From NCBI GenBank assembly GCA_963555775.3, contig CAUVWY020000007.1, positions 1 through 64,000 of the forward strand: a stretch of DNA of 64,000 nucleotides, read 5' to 3'. Of the stretch, positions 56,445 to 64,000 are shown piece after piece. The notes beneath the pieces were generated by a model that was given only the letters and a program-made list of their open reading frames with translations, had not been told where the DNA came from and made no database searches. Position numbers and translations under genes: made by a program. Source of the DNA: JAJEDW01 sp963555775. GTDB taxonomy: Bacteria; Acidobacteriota; Terriglobia; 20CM-2-55-15. Each line of letters begins with the position of its first letter. The first letter of the stretch is position 1.

Positions 56445-58289
56445 TTACTCTTGCAGGTCGAAAGTGAACGTCAGCAGAAACGAGAACTCCACCGATTCTT
56501 CGTTCAGGCGGGCAGGATCGAAACGCCACCGACCGAGCGCGTCGATCACGGCCGTGGACAACGCTTCGTCATCGGAGCTTCGTATTCGCGTTCCCGCGAC
56601 TCGGCCCTGGCGGTCCAGATCGACATCGACCGTCACCTGGCCCTGGATTCTGCGGCGGCGAAGATCGGGAGAATACTCCGGCAAGGCCCCGGAAAACAGT
56701 TGCGGTTCGCTCACACCCGCCCGCGGATCGGACGAAGCATCGTAGAACACCAATCCGACGGGGATTGCGCCTCCGGTAGCCGGTCGAGGTCTGGGGTCCC
56801 GGTCGTTTGCCAGGGCTTCGACTTCACGGCGTAATTCTTCGAGCCTGTTGGAGTCCGCCGCCCGACGAATTGATTCGAGCGTCCGATACAATTCCGGCAC
56901 CAGCAACGCGTAATGTTCCAACGTAGCCGGATCCGCATGGGGCAGTGTCGCCGCCGTCTGGGCCGCCGCGGTGGCGGCTTCGTGGTTTCCAAGATCCAAC
57001 TGGGCGTGCATGATGACTTCGAAAGCACGGTCCGCGAATTCGGGTTCGAGCGCGATTGCCCGCTCGGCCACCCGAATGGCGTCGTCGGGACGGCCCGTTT
57101 CAACGTAGAGCCGCCCCAACTCCGAATAGGCACGACCCAGCAGCGGCATGAGTTCGACGCCCCGTTCGAGAGCGGCGATCTGCGGACTGCGCTCCTCGGG
57201 CGTTGCCGCGTGGAGCAATCCGAAGTGGTAATGAACCATGGGGATGTCGGGAAGTTCCTCCACCAGTTGCTGAAGGCCCCGCCAAGCGGTTTCGGCCTGT
57301 TGCCCACTGGCGGACAGTCGCGCCAGGCCCAGACGCGCGTTGTCGAGACGGCTCCGTTGATAGTGCTCCCGGGCCAGGTTTTGCAGACCCGCCGCGGCGG
57401 CAAGGTCGCCTTTCTCCAGATCGGCCTCGGCGCGGCTGGCAACACGGATCGTCGGCTGCAGGTCATGCACGGGGAGCGGAAGTCCGGAATCCTCGAAATC
57501 CAGGACACTCAACCGCACCGCCTCCAACATCGAGTCGTTGAGACCCAACTGCGCATCGTACCCGTCTTGGTCTCCGAGCGCTTCCAGGTATGCGGTCAGA
57601 ACCGCGGGATGGTCTGCCATCAGCACCCGAAAGAAATGATACGACTGGCGCCTGAACGCACCCCCATCGCCCAGATCGTTGAAGTTCTCGCTCGGCACGA
57701 TGTCGAGAAGCTCGTCCAGAGCGTAGGCATCCTCGGCTTCCACGGGATCGTCACCGTCGCCTCGTCCCAGCATTCGAACGAACTCACCTACGGCTTCCTG
57801 AAGCCAGAACGGTTGCCAAAGCACCGATCGTGCAAGGAGCAGGTGCCCCAGGGAATGTCCCACATCTTCGGACAACGTATCGACTCCGCGGTCGCGCAAC
57901 ACCATGAACGAATCCGTGTCCCCGTGAAACAGGTAGGCGGAACGCTCTGGAATCGCATTGTTCCGGAGATCCAATTGGGTCTTCACCGAATCGGGCAGAA
58001 ATCCCTCAAATTCCTGCCGCTCGTCCAGCAGAAGGGCGCGAATCGGAAACTGCCGTCTCTGGACTGGAAAGACGGTCGCCGCATACGCGGCGTATCGAGA
58101 TTCGAGGTCCTCGATCAGACGAATGCCTTTTTCCTCGTTTGTATCCGTCAGAACAATGAAGTGCTCGCCAGTGACTTCGATCCAGATCGACTCATCGCCC
58201 GATTGGGGTGCGGCATTGCCCGATATTCGGGCGACGGCCAGCAGGACGATCAGGACAGCTCCGATACATGTGGACTTGCGCGTTCTCAT
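56445..58289 (-). CDS. Exported TPR protein with degenerate gluzincin motif and TonB C-terminal domain
   Basis: The 614-residue protein has an N-terminal signal or anchor (CIGAVLIVLLAVARISG). A DUF1570-like peptidase region follows, in which HSLGH (145-149) and WLQEAVGEF occupy the places of HExxH and its distal Glu; the catalytic Glu is replaced by Ser. TPR-like helices fill ~270-470. A TonB C-terminal domain ends the protein (~530-614: QGQVTVDVDLDRQGRVAG, AVIDALGRWRFDPA). A role as periplasmic scaffold is inferred. Its ATG directly follows the stop of the gene at 58290, so the two are coupled. Confidence 0.7.
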   Translation of the reverse strand: MRTRKSTCIGAVLIVLLAVARISGNAAPQSGDESIWIEVTGEHFIVLTDTNEEKGIRLIEDLESRYAAYAATVFPVQRRQFPIRALLLDERQEFEGFLPDSVKTQLDLRNNAIPERSAYLFHGDTDSFMVLRDRGVDTLSEDVGHSLGHLLLARSVLWQPFWLQEAVGEFVRMLGRGDGDDPVEAEDAYALDELLDIVPSENFNDLGDGGAFRRQSYHFFRVLMADHPAVLTAYLEALGDQDGYDAQLGLNDSMLEAVRLSVLDFEDSGLPLPVHDLQPTIRVASRAEADLEKGDLAAAAGLQNLAREHYQRSRLDNARLGLARLSASGQQAETAWRGLQQLVEELPDIPMVHYHFGLLHAATPEERSPQIAALERGVELMPLLGRAYSELGRLYVETGRPDDAIRVAERAIALEPEFADRAFEVIMHAQLDLGNHEAATAAAQTAATLPHADPATLEHYALLVPELYRTLESIRRAADSNRLEELRREVEALANDRDPRPRPATGGAIPVGLVFYDASSDPRAGVSEPQLFSGALPEYSPDLRRRRIQGQVTVDVDLDRQGRVAGTRIRSSDDEALSTAVIDALGRWRFDPARLNEESVEFSFLLTFTFDLQE

Positions 58290-60170
58290 TCAGTCCTCGA
58301 CAAATTCGACTTTCAGGGGAACTCCGTCCGACTCCGAACCCAACTCTACCGGTTGAAACGTCACCACCACTCGAATCGGGGGATCCTGAATCCCGCATTG
58401 GATCTCCCGCCCGATATTCCCCGCAATACTGCTCGAAAACTCCACTCGCTCGGGAGAATCGGTACGAAAGACATACGAACCCGTCTCGTCTTCAAGCGTC
58501 AACTCCAACCCGTCACGACAGTCCACCAACGAAAGCAGACCGGGTTGCTGCTCGCCTGAAACGACCCGAACCACTTGAATTCCGGCCCCGTCGCCCGCCG
58601 CCTGGGGCCGCGGGGCGACCCGGGGCTCCTCGATGCGCGCCGGGGGCTGCCCGGTATTCGTTCTGATCTCCGCGAAACCTTCTCCAACAAGCCCTCGCCC
58701 CCCGGTCCGCCCGGCGATGGACTGCAGAATCTCCACTCCACGGTCACGAGTCGCAGAATCCCCGATGCGATCGACCAACGCGACCAGAATTTCCCGCGCA
58801 TCGTCGAATCGCCCCTGCTGGATCAGGAAACTGCCGTAGGTCAACACGTAGTCCGGGTTGTTCGGACTCAAGTCGAGAGCGGTTTCAAGCAGCCGCAGAG
58901 CATCGTCGAAAACCTCTCCGGTAGCGAGATAACTGGCTGCGAGCTGGTGATAGGCATCGGCGAACGCCGGTTCCTGGTCGATCGCGACCTGCAGTTCCCT
59001 CCGGATACGAGCCAGTTGATTACGGGTGGGCTCCGGATTCTCCAGAATCAGGGAGAGTGCAAAGTAGTAGTGTCCAAGGTAACCGGGGTCTTCCCTCCGT
59101 CCGGCCGTTTCGATGGCAAACCGGACCTCATCGAAGCGGCCCTGTTCGATCAGCAACGGCGCCAGTGCGACGTATGGCTCGGGGGCCCCCCTGTCCTCGG
59201 CGACCGCGCGGCCCAACTGTGCTTCCGCTTCGCGATGCAGTCCGGCCGCGACGAGGATGGCGCCAATCGTGGACATCGCTGAAATCCTTGGAACTTCGCC
59301 GACGGCGTTCATGCGGCCGATATTCGGACCCAGCGCCAGTGTCAGTCCCGGCGGTGTTCTCGCGGCTTCGAGGTTCGCGTCGAATTCGGCCAGAAGAGCC
59401 GGAACCCCGATTCCGAACGCCTCGTCGGCCGCCTCCTCGAAGGCGCGGCCCGAAGCCATCGATCGAACCAGTTCGGCCGTTTGTTCATGACCGCGCCCCA
59501 CCTCACGCGTCATCAGGTAGTGGGCGAGCGCCCATGCCTCGGCACGAAATCGATCTTCGAGTTCCGGCAGTTCGGACAAGGAAGCAACCTCGGCAAGGCG
59601 CTCGAAACCCAGGCGATCCCGGTCTTGCCGGATCAAACGAACGTATTCGTCGATCGGACGCCCGATATCGAGCCGGCTTCCGTCTTCGGCCCAGCGCGTG
59701 GTGCGATAGAACGCCGCCAGGCCTTCCCGCATCCATAGCGGTACGTTGGGAATGCTTCGCTCGGCGATGGCCAGAAACCAGGCGTGCAGCAGATCCTCGA
59801 ACGCCTCGTCGTTGCCGGGGTCGGTCAGGAGGGCGAACGTCCGGTCGGGTCCAACGAAAAAGCGCTGGTCGCCGTCCTCGATCCCGGTCCGTCTCAGGTC
59901 ACCCTTTCCATCCAGAACCACGAGAGTCGCCGGCGGAAGCGAACGCATGGCCGTGGTCCGGAAAAACTGTTCCAGAGCGGCCTGAAACCCTTCGAGATCG
60001 GCCACAATCCGCTCTGTATCGTCCAGATCCGCATCGCCGACAATCGTGAAATGTTCGGACTCGAATTGCTTCCAGTCGTTCTGAGCGTACGAGGTTGCGC
60101 ATACCGGCCACAGCACTGCCAGTAGCGCCGCTCGATGGCGGAAACCTGAAACAATGAATGGGATCCGCAT
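58290..60170 (-). CDS. Exported TPR protein with degenerate gluzincin motif, paralogue of the next gene
   Basis: The 626-residue protein has a signal peptide (HRAALLAVLWPVCATSYAQ). Its start WKQFESEHFTIVGDADLDD parallels WIEVTGEHFIVLTDTNEE of the 56445 product. The expected HExxH region reads LLHAWFLA (His129) with WMREGLAAFY downstream, so the first Glu and second His are missing. TPR repeats fill ~310-500, and a Cys-containing beta-rich tail ends the protein without a TonB domain. It lies 13 bp after the carboxyltransferase gene and abuts the 56445 gene. Confidence 0.68.
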   Translation of the reverse strand: MRIPFIVSGFRHRAALLAVLWPVCATSYAQNDWKQFESEHFTIVGDADLDDTERIVADLEGFQAALEQFFRTTAMRSLPPATLVVLDGKGDLRRTGIEDGDQRFFVGPDRTFALLTDPGNDEAFEDLLHAWFLAIAERSIPNVPLWMREGLAAFYRTTRWAEDGSRLDIGRPIDEYVRLIRQDRDRLGFERLAEVASLSELPELEDRFRAEAWALAHYLMTREVGRGHEQTAELVRSMASGRAFEEAADEAFGIGVPALLAEFDANLEAARTPPGLTLALGPNIGRMNAVGEVPRISAMSTIGAILVAAGLHREAEAQLGRAVAEDRGAPEPYVALAPLLIEQGRFDEVRFAIETAGRREDPGYLGHYYFALSLILENPEPTRNQLARIRRELQVAIDQEPAFADAYHQLAASYLATGEVFDDALRLLETALDLSPNNPDYVLTYGSFLIQQGRFDDAREILVALVDRIGDSATRDRGVEILQSIAGRTGGRGLVGEGFAEIRTNTGQPPARIEEPRVAPRPQAAGDGAGIQVVRVVSGEQQPGLLSLVDCRDGLELTLEDETGSYVFRTDSPERVEFSSSIAGNIGREIQCGIQDPPIRVVVTFQPVELGSESDGVPLKVEFVED

Positions 60171-60183
60171 AGCCTGAGTGACC

Positions 60184-61746
60184 TTACAAGGGGATGTTGC
60201 CGTGCTTCTTCGGCGGGTTCGAATCCCGTTTGGTATCGAGCAACCTCAGGGCCTGAATGAGCTTGGGCCTGGTGTCGGACGGTTCGATAATCTCGTCCAC
60301 GAAGCCGTATTCGGCCGCGACATAAGGATCGGCAAACTTGTCGCGAAACTCCCGAACCTTGCTCCGCCTCAATGATTCGACTTCTTCGCCAGCCTCCTCA
60401 AGTTCCTTCCTGTACAAAATATTGACCGCGGCCTCAGGTCCCATGACGGCAATTTCAGCCGATGGGAAAGCAAGGTTCACATCGGTCCGGATGTGCTTGC
60501 TGGACATCACGCAATAGGCCCCGCCATATGCCTTGCGAACGATCAGGGTAATCTTCGGGACCGTCGCTTCCGCGAACGCATAAAGTAGTTTCGCCCCATG
60601 TTTGATGATGCCTCCGAATTCCTGATTCGTACCGGGCAGAAACCCCGGCACGTCTTCGAGCGTGACCAGGGGGATATTGAACGCATCGCAAAAGCGAACA
60701 AAACGGGCGCCTTTGAGGGAGGCGTCGATATCCAGGCAGCCGGCCAGAAATGCCGGCTGGTTCGCGACGATACCGATCGGACGCCCATCGAGACGGGCAA
60801 AGCCGACAACCAGATTACACGCGTAGCGTTCCTGCACTTCCAGAAAATAACCCTCATCGACAAAAGCGTGAATGAGGTCCTTGATGTCATAGGGAACGTC
60901 GGAATCCGCCGGAACCAGTTCGTTGAGCTTCGGGTCGATCCGGTCCGCCGGGTCCGCCGAAGGAACACGGGGTGGATCGTCTTCGTTGTTCAGCGGTAGA
61001 AACGACAGCAGTTCGCGAATCAGCAGAAGACATTCCTCATCATCGCGAGTCGAAAAATGCGCAATGCCACTGGTCGTGCTATGAGTGCCCGCCCCTCCGA
61101 GTTCTTCCTTGGTCACGTCCTCGTGCGTCACCGTGCGAATCACGTCCGGACCTGTGACGAACATGTAGCTGGTCTCTTCGACCATTAGAATGAAGTCGGT
61201 AATTGCCGGAGAATAGACCGCGCCGCCGGCACATGGCCCCATGATCGCCGAAATCTGCGGGATTACGCCGGACGCCATGGTGTTTCGCAAAAAGATGTCG
61301 GCATAGCCGCCAAGCGAAGCCACGCCTTCCTGGATTCTGGCGCCGCCGGAATCGTTGAGTCCAATTACGGGAACGCCGACTTTCATCGCCTGATCCATCA
61401 GTTTGCAGATCTTGCGGGCGTTGGCTTCGCTCAGGGATCCACCGAAAACCGTAAAATCCTGAGCAAATACGTAAACCGGCCTGCCATCGATTTGACCGTG
61501 CCCCGTGACGAAACCGTCTCCGGGATAGTGCTCGGAGGCCAACCCGAAGTTCGTGCTGCGGTGTTTGACAAACTTGTCGAATTCCTGAAAGGTTCCGGGA
61601 TCGAGCAACACGTCGATACGTTCGCGAGCGGTCTTCTTTCCCGGAGATCGCTGCCGTTCCTGACGCGCTGTTCCGCCCCCGAGTTCAGCCTCGGCATTCC
61701 GCCGCCGCAACTCCTCGATTTTGTCGCTGGCCGTGATTTTGGTCAT
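60184..61746 (-). CDS. Acyl-CoA carboxylase carboxyltransferase (propionyl/methylmalonyl-CoA type beta subunit)
   Basis: A 520-residue crotonase-fold carboxyltransferase. Two halves are readable: SPGKKTARERIDVLLDPGTF, VIGLNDSGGARIQEGVASLG and MGPCAGGAVYSPAITDF in the first; EDVPGFLPGTNQEFGGII, RKAYGGAYCVMSSKH and AVMGPEAAVNILYRKE in the second. Such subunits move carboxyl groups from biotin to propionyl-CoA or related acyl-CoA, or in decarboxylase relatives the reverse. The biotin carboxylase and carrier are not in the window. Substrate cannot be fixed from sequence. Confidence 0.93.
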   Translation of the reverse strand: MTKITASDKIEELRRRNAEAELGGGTARQERQRSPGKKTARERIDVLLDPGTFQEFDKFVKHRSTNFGLASEHYPGDGFVTGHGQIDGRPVYVFAQDFTVFGGSLSEANARKICKLMDQAMKVGVPVIGLNDSGGARIQEGVASLGGYADIFLRNTMASGVIPQISAIMGPCAGGAVYSPAITDFILMVEETSYMFVTGPDVIRTVTHEDVTKEELGGAGTHSTTSGIAHFSTRDDEECLLLIRELLSFLPLNNEDDPPRVPSADPADRIDPKLNELVPADSDVPYDIKDLIHAFVDEGYFLEVQERYACNLVVGFARLDGRPIGIVANQPAFLAGCLDIDASLKGARFVRFCDAFNIPLVTLEDVPGFLPGTNQEFGGIIKHGAKLLYAFAEATVPKITLIVRKAYGGAYCVMSSKHIRTDVNLAFPSAEIAVMGPEAAVNILYRKELEEAGEEVESLRRSKVREFRDKFADPYVAAEYGFVDEIIEPSDTRPKLIQALRLLDTKRDSNPPKKHGNIPL

Positions 61747-61771
61747 GATTGGCGACGAAAGATCGTGACAG

Positions 61772-61800
61772 TTAGCAGCCCGTGGTAGAACCCTGCAGGG
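61772..61800 (+). repeat. Short dispersed repeat, S-family copy 1
   Basis: TTAGCAGCCCGTGGTAGAAC followed by CCTGCAGGG. Related copies are at 62588-62616 (+) and 63751-63779 (-). It lies between the transaldolase stop and the carboxyltransferase start. Confidence 0.6.
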
Positions 61801-61855
61801 ATCGCGTTACGAGCGCCATTGGGCTGTTTGCTCCCCGTGCCCCGCGCCGACCGAT

Positions 61856-62518
61856 TTATTCGGCGCCGGTCACTTTGACGGCCATTTTCTCCCAATCCTT
61901 GAGAAAACTGGCCAATCCGATATCCGTCAGGGGGTGCTTTATCAACTGGTTGAACACCTTGAACGGCAAAGTGCAGATATCCGCGCCCATCCGTGCCGCC
62001 TCGACAACGTGCCGTGGGCCCCGGACCGACGCGACTAGAATCTCGGTGCTGTAGTCGTAGTTCTCGTAAATGTTGACGATGTCGTCGATCAGGGACATTC
62101 CGTCGTGCGCAATGTCATCGAGACGGCCAATGAACGGACTTACGAAATACGCGCCGGCCTTGGCGGCGAGAATCGCCTGAGCGGCCGAAAACACCAGCGT
62201 CATGTTGACCCGGATATTGTCATCGCTGAGCGCCCTGGTTGCCTTCAGGCCATCCAGGGTAAACGGACACTTGACCACGATGTTCGGGTGGATACCAGAC
62301 AGTCTTTTGCCTTCGACAACCATGTCTTTGGCTACCAGGCTGACTACTTCCGCGCTGACCGGGCCGTCTACGATCGAACAAATCTTGATCAACTGATCTT
62401 CGAACTCGTTGCCTTCCCTTGCAATCAGGGAGGGGTTCGTGGTGATGCCGTCCAGAACACCCGTGCTTGCGGCTTCGGAAATCTCGTCGAGGTTCGCAGT
62501 ATCGAGGAAGAATTTCAT
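61856..62518 (-). CDS. tal: Small transaldolase / fructose-6-phosphate aldolase-like protein
   Basis: A class I aldolase of the short transaldolase type (220 residues), active in the non-oxidative pentose phosphate pathway by family. It begins MKFFLDTANLDEI and continues GVLDGITTNPSLIAREG. The Schiff-base Lys lies in NIVVKCPFTLDGLKA, and LVFSAAQAILAAKAGAYFVS and SPFIGRLDDIAHDG follow. The start chosen is ATG 62518 with GAGGG 8 nt upstream; a longer in-frame reading to 62554 is unlikely. Transaldolase and F6P aldolase activities cannot be told apart here. Confidence 0.92.
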   Translation of the reverse strand: MKFFLDTANLDEISEAASTGVLDGITTNPSLIAREGNEFEDQLIKICSIVDGPVSAEVVSLVAKDMVVEGKRLSGIHPNIVVKCPFTLDGLKATRALSDDNIRVNMTLVFSAAQAILAAKAGAYFVSPFIGRLDDIAHDGMSLIDDIVNIYENYDYSTEILVASVRGPRHVVEAARMGADICTLPFKVFNQLIKHPLTDIGLASFLKDWEKMAVKVTGAE

Positions 62519-62587
62519 TGAGAGATCCCTCACTTTCTGCGCAGTCGATTCCAACTGCGGATAGTCATGGATTCATTCGTTTCGATT

Positions 62588-62616
62588 TTAACAGCCCGCG
62601 GCAGAACCCGGCAGTG
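62588..62616 (+). repeat. Short dispersed repeat, S-family copy 2
   Basis: TTAACAGCCCGCGGCAGAAC followed by CCGGCAGTG, in the gap between the transaldolase and the lipoprotein gene. It is the most diverged of the three copies. Confidence 0.55.
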
Positions 62617-62714
62617 TTGCGGGCGAGGTTTTGACAGCGGCTGCACGGCCCGATGAAAACTGATTCTACCGCGTCAGAGATTGAAAATCAGGAATTCGGG
62701 ACCTGGGATTTTCG

Positions 62715-63695
62715 TCAGTGTTCCAATACCGCTTCCGAGACCGGTCCTTCATTGCCCGATTCATCCACGGCGGACACCGAATAGGCGAATCCGGGCAGGT
62801 ACTCGCCATCGTCGTAAAAGGTTATGATCTGCCCGCCGTCATCGATCGGAACCAGGGAACTGTCGTCGCGGCTCCTCCGATACACCCGATACCGGGCAAT
62901 ATCCGTCTCCGTGTTCTGCCGCCAACGGATGAAAGCTCCGGTGTTGTAGGGCACGATCCGGACGTTTTCGGGCGCCGCGGGAGGGGTCCGGTCGGCGGCG
63001 ACCACGTCGAGGGCGGGGTATGGCTCGCCCTGGATCAGCCGGCCTTCGATCGTCCGGACTCCCGCCACCACATATGCATACGTCGCTCCTTCGACAAACG
63101 TGAGGTCGTCGAAAAAGAGATCCGGCAGCAGTTCCCGCGTGAGCAGTTCTCCCGAACGATAGACCCGGTAACCGTCCACGAGATCCCCGTTTTCGGCCGG
63201 CGGCGCCCAGTCGAGCCGGACGCGGCTCTGATCCACTGCCGATGCGGGCACGGGACCGGCGCCCGGGATTGGAACAACCGAAAATCGCACCGGACGCGAA
63301 GGCTCGGAAAAACGGCCGCGATCCGTGCCGAAAAAGACCGAGTATTCCCGATCGACGCCGACGAGGTTTCTCGAAGGCAACCGAAACGCTTCCTGCACTC
63401 CGGGGCCTTCGACCTCCAGGTCTGCAATTACCTCGTCTCCGGCTTGTATGAAGGCGCGGGCCAGATCCGTCGACAGTGACTGGTCGAGGTTGCGGGATGG
63501 ATTGGTCCAGCGGAATCGGAGTTCGTAACCGACCTGCTCCACGGTAAAGTCCACTGCGGATTCAGGCACTCTGAGGAACGGGGGGAGTGGATCGCCGACC
63601 TTTCCGCATGCCGCGACCGCCAGCAGCGTCAGCGAAAACAGGAACGTCACACGGATCACAGACTTTGCCGTTCGTCGGTCACGATGAGCCACCAT
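62715..63695 (-). CDS. Lipoprotein with fibronectin type III domains
   Basis: The 326-residue protein has a lipoprotein signal: basic N-terminus, hydrophobic segment and lipobox LAVAAC (Cys30), so it is probably anchored in the outer membrane or periplasm. Two or three fibronectin-III-like domains follow (~45-135, ~140-230, ~235-325), with repeated YRVYRS and YRVYRRS strands and VSAVDESGNEGPVS at the end. It is probably a structural or binding protein. The adjacent transaldolase does not suggest a shared pathway. Confidence 0.8.
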   Translation of the reverse strand: MVAHRDRRTAKSVIRVTFLFSLTLLAVAACGKVGDPLPPFLRVPESAVDFTVEQVGYELRFRWTNPSRNLDQSLSTDLARAFIQAGDEVIADLEVEGPGVQEAFRLPSRNLVGVDREYSVFFGTDRGRFSEPSRPVRFSVVPIPGAGPVPASAVDQSRVRLDWAPPAENGDLVDGYRVYRSGELLTRELLPDLFFDDLTFVEGATYAYVVAGVRTIEGRLIQGEPYPALDVVAADRTPPAAPENVRIVPYNTGAFIRWRQNTETDIARYRVYRRSRDDSSLVPIDDGGQIITFYDDGEYLPGFAYSVSAVDESGNEGPVSEAVLEH

Positions 63696-63750
63696 CGCTG
63701 GGCTCCGCTCCTCTCTTCGCGTCTGAGACCCGAAGCCCCGTGTGCGCGAC

Positions 63751-63779
63751 CCTGCAAGGTTCTACCGCGGGTTGCTAAA
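63751..63779 (-). repeat. Short dispersed repeat, S-family copy 3
   Basis: On the minus strand TTTAGCAACCCGCGGTAGAA followed by CCTTGCAGG. Its TAG is the stop codon of hslU. It is in inverted orientation to copies 1 and 2. Confidence 0.6.
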
Positions 63780-64000
63780 GTATGTAGCGGCTGAGATCCT
63801 GGTCCTTGACGATGTCGTTGAGCGCTTTCTCGACATACGCGGCATCGATCCTGACCTGCTGGCCGCGGAGTTCCGGTCCTTCGAAAGAGAGTTCGTCGAG
63901 AAGTTTTTCCATGATGGTATGGAGTCTTCGGGCACCGATGTTTTCAGTGCTCTCGTTCACCAATGCCGCGAAACGGGCAATCTCGAATACCGCCTCTTCG
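63775..64000 (-). CDS. hslU: ATP-dependent protease ATPase subunit HslU (C-terminal part only)
   Basis: HslU is the AAA+ unfoldase that feeds substrates to the HslV protease. The last 74 codons are in the window and the rest runs off the right edge. They encode the conserved C-terminus EIARFAALVNESTENIGARR, HTIMEKLLDELSFE and the terminal DQDLSRYIL that inserts into HslV to activate it. Its TAG stop lies in an S-family repeat. Confidence 0.93.
   Translation of the reverse strand, partial: EEAVFEIARFAALVNESTENIGARRLHTIMEKLLDELSFEGPELRGQQVRIDAAYVEKALNDIVKDQDLSRYIL

Overview
The window looks like a chromosomal segment of a Gram-negative bacterium, most likely an Acidobacteriota lineage, though this assignment is an inference. 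It rests on moderately high GC, a carboxypeptidase-regulatory-like TonB receptor of the Oar type, signal and lipoprotein peptides, and the run ispE - tRNA-Gln - prs - rplY - pth - rpsF - rpsR - rplI - dnaB - radA - PIN/TRAM - ispD - ispF - gltX. Almost all housekeeping genes are on the minus strand.

Region 1 (1-18,170, minus strand) is one very large transcription/translation block. Read 5' to 3' it is tRNA-Thr(TGT), tRNA-Tyr, tRNA-Thr(GGT), tRNA-Gly, tuf, rpmG, tRNA-Trp, secE, nusG, rplK, rplA, rplJ, rplL, rpoB, rpoC, rpsL, rpsG, fusA and a second tuf that runs off the left edge. The two tuf copies look identical over the shared 302 codons. RpoB carries an extra cysteine-rich insert. A 132-bp element with perfect 19-bp inverted ends sits between nusG and rplK.

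Region 2 (18,170-27,900) is a mobile-element zone. Two tandem 1,916-bp ISAs1-type elements share 10-bp direct repeats and lie just upstream of a candidate promoter for the tRNA-tuf block. Each encodes a DUF4338 (DruA-like) domain joined to the transposase across an A_AAA_AAG slippery site. Next come a TonB-dependent receptor gene bracketed by copies of a structured dispersed repeat (called the R family here) and an IS1634-like element whose transposase seems to lack a catalytic Asp.

Region 3 (27,900-40,370, minus strand) holds rlmB, gltX, ispF, ispD, a PIN/TRAM membrane protein, radA, dnaB, the rpsF-rpsR-rplI operon with a clear intrinsic terminator, pth, rplY, prs, tRNA-Gln and ispE. Three genes of the MEP isoprenoid pathway (ispD, ispE, ispF) lie here.

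Region 4 (40,370-56,400) is accessory and mixed in strand. It holds a YhaO/YhaN-like nuclease-ATPase pair and a deaminase, IS3 debris, and a secreted ankyrin / FGE-fragment / VMO-I chimera whose 3' end looks cut by an IS3 element. It also holds a single-chain histidine kinase-response regulator, a polysaccharide-export ABC permease without its ATPase, a two-domain glycosyltransferase and a frameshifted PLP decarboxylase.

Region 5 (56,440-64,000, minus strand) holds two adjacent TPR proteins with degenerate gluzincin motifs (one ending in a TonB C-terminal domain), an acyl-CoA carboxylase carboxyltransferase, a small transaldolase, a fibronectin-III lipoprotein and the C-terminus of hslU. A second short repeat family is scattered through the last 2 kb.
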